A DNA stretch of 47,867 nt from NCBI GenBank assembly GCA_009781725.1, contig WQVF01000023.1, positions 1 through 47,867 on the forward strand, given 5' to 3'. The stretch comes from Defluviitaleaceae bacterium. Lineage in GTDB: Bacteria; Bacillota; Clostridia; Lachnospirales; WQUN01. The notes under the pieces were generated by a model, which saw only the letters and a list, made by a program, of their open reading frames with translations, ran no database searches and was not told the origin of the DNA. Positions 47,786-47,867 of this stretch are shown here, in pieces. The translations under genes were made by a program, and so were the position numbers. Numbering within the stretch: position 1 is the first letter of the stretch; the number at the start of each line of letters is the position of its first letter.

Positions 47786-47867
47786 TTTGCTGGATTGCTT
47801 CGTCGCTTCGCTCCTCAACGCTTTTATGTTGACGAGGCACGTGCATAATTATTCATAAAAATGCTTA
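47748..47867. repeat. Palindromic repeat, GTCATTGCGAG family, right-end copy
   Basis: The full left end GTCATTGCGAGCAAAGCGAA is present, then sequence identical to 1-106 of the window from 47762 to the last base. With the left-end copy it forms a 106-bp exact terminal direct repeat. Confidence 0.92.

Noticed and set aside
1-47867. CRISPR array
   Set aside because: Repeats are dispersed, palindromic and unevenly spaced. There is no regular spacer pattern and no cas genes.
1-47867. Circular plasmid or phage interpretation
   Set aside because: Apart from the 106-bp terminal identity, there are no replication, partition, mobilisation, capsid or integrase genes, and the core genes are chromosomal in type.
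1-47867. tRNA or rRNA genes
   Set aside because: Reading the intergenic regions, I found no cloverleaf with CCA end or T-loop GTTCGAATC signature, and no rRNA-like sequence. A dedicated scan would be needed to be certain.

Overview
The window looks like chromosomal DNA from an endospore-forming member of the Bacillota, most likely class Clostridia. It carries a recognisable spoIIGA-sigE pair, a selenocysteine pair (selA-selB), murJ, strong AAGGAGG-type ribosome binding sites, frequent TTG/GTG starts and ABC sugar importers without their own ATPase. The last 106 bases are identical to the first 106. That sequence is one copy of a dispersed palindromic repeat, so the window is either a repeat-bounded contig or a closed circle. 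No replication genes are visible, so I favour the first.

Left part (1-22 kb): housekeeping and small metabolic units, densely seeded with palindromic repeats. In order: a secreted NAGPA-type phosphodiester glycosidase; murJ; a membrane protein resembling an ECF S component but with a large insert; a SpoU-type RNA methyltransferase (minus strand); a glycerol-1-phosphate dehydrogenase family protein; a GH13 cyclomaltodextrinase-like enzyme; a GH4 phospho-glycosidase; a BadF-type sugar kinase; an APH-fold kinase; an ECF sigma factor with a membrane-anchored partner; selB and selA (minus); a small membrane protein plus an ArsR-like regulator; sigE and spoIIGA (minus). At least five palindromic repeat families occur here. 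Some copies run into coding sequence: the stop codon of murJ, the last 17 codons of the BadF-type kinase, and about 30 codons near the N-terminus of the ECF sigma factor all lie in repeat DNA. One repeat copy is split by a 200-bp element with terminal inverted repeats and an apparent 9-bp target duplication.

Right part (22.3-47.5 kb): one large glycan-use locus. A divergent promoter region at 26.2-26.55 kb separates a leftward pair (GH42 beta-galactosidase, heparinase II/III-like protein) from about 21 kb of rightward genes. These are a clan GH-A hydrolase; a 972-aa solute-binding protein with duplicated N-terminal beta-sandwiches; two permeases; a membrane-anchored NHL-propeller protein; a YIP1-family membrane protein; a membrane-anchored DUF5696-type protein; a second permease pair; a lipoprotein solute-binding protein; a clan GH-D (GH36/27-like) hydrolase; a uroporphyrinogen-decarboxylase-like protein; a second heparinase-like paralogue; and a GH172/DUF2961 protein. 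None of the hydrolases or lyase-like proteins has a signal peptide. The sequence therefore fits a scheme in which two ABC systems import oligosaccharides that are broken down in the cytoplasm, with the NHL, YIP1 and DUF5696 proteins handling or sensing the glycan at the membrane. No ABC ATPase and no dedicated transcription regulator lie in the window.

The best candidates for undescribed biology are the twin-ABC/NHL/YIP1/DUF5696 module with its uroporphyrinogen-decarboxylase-like and heparinase-like partners, and the set of palindromic elements that have entered coding sequences and, in one family, show paired compensatory changes.
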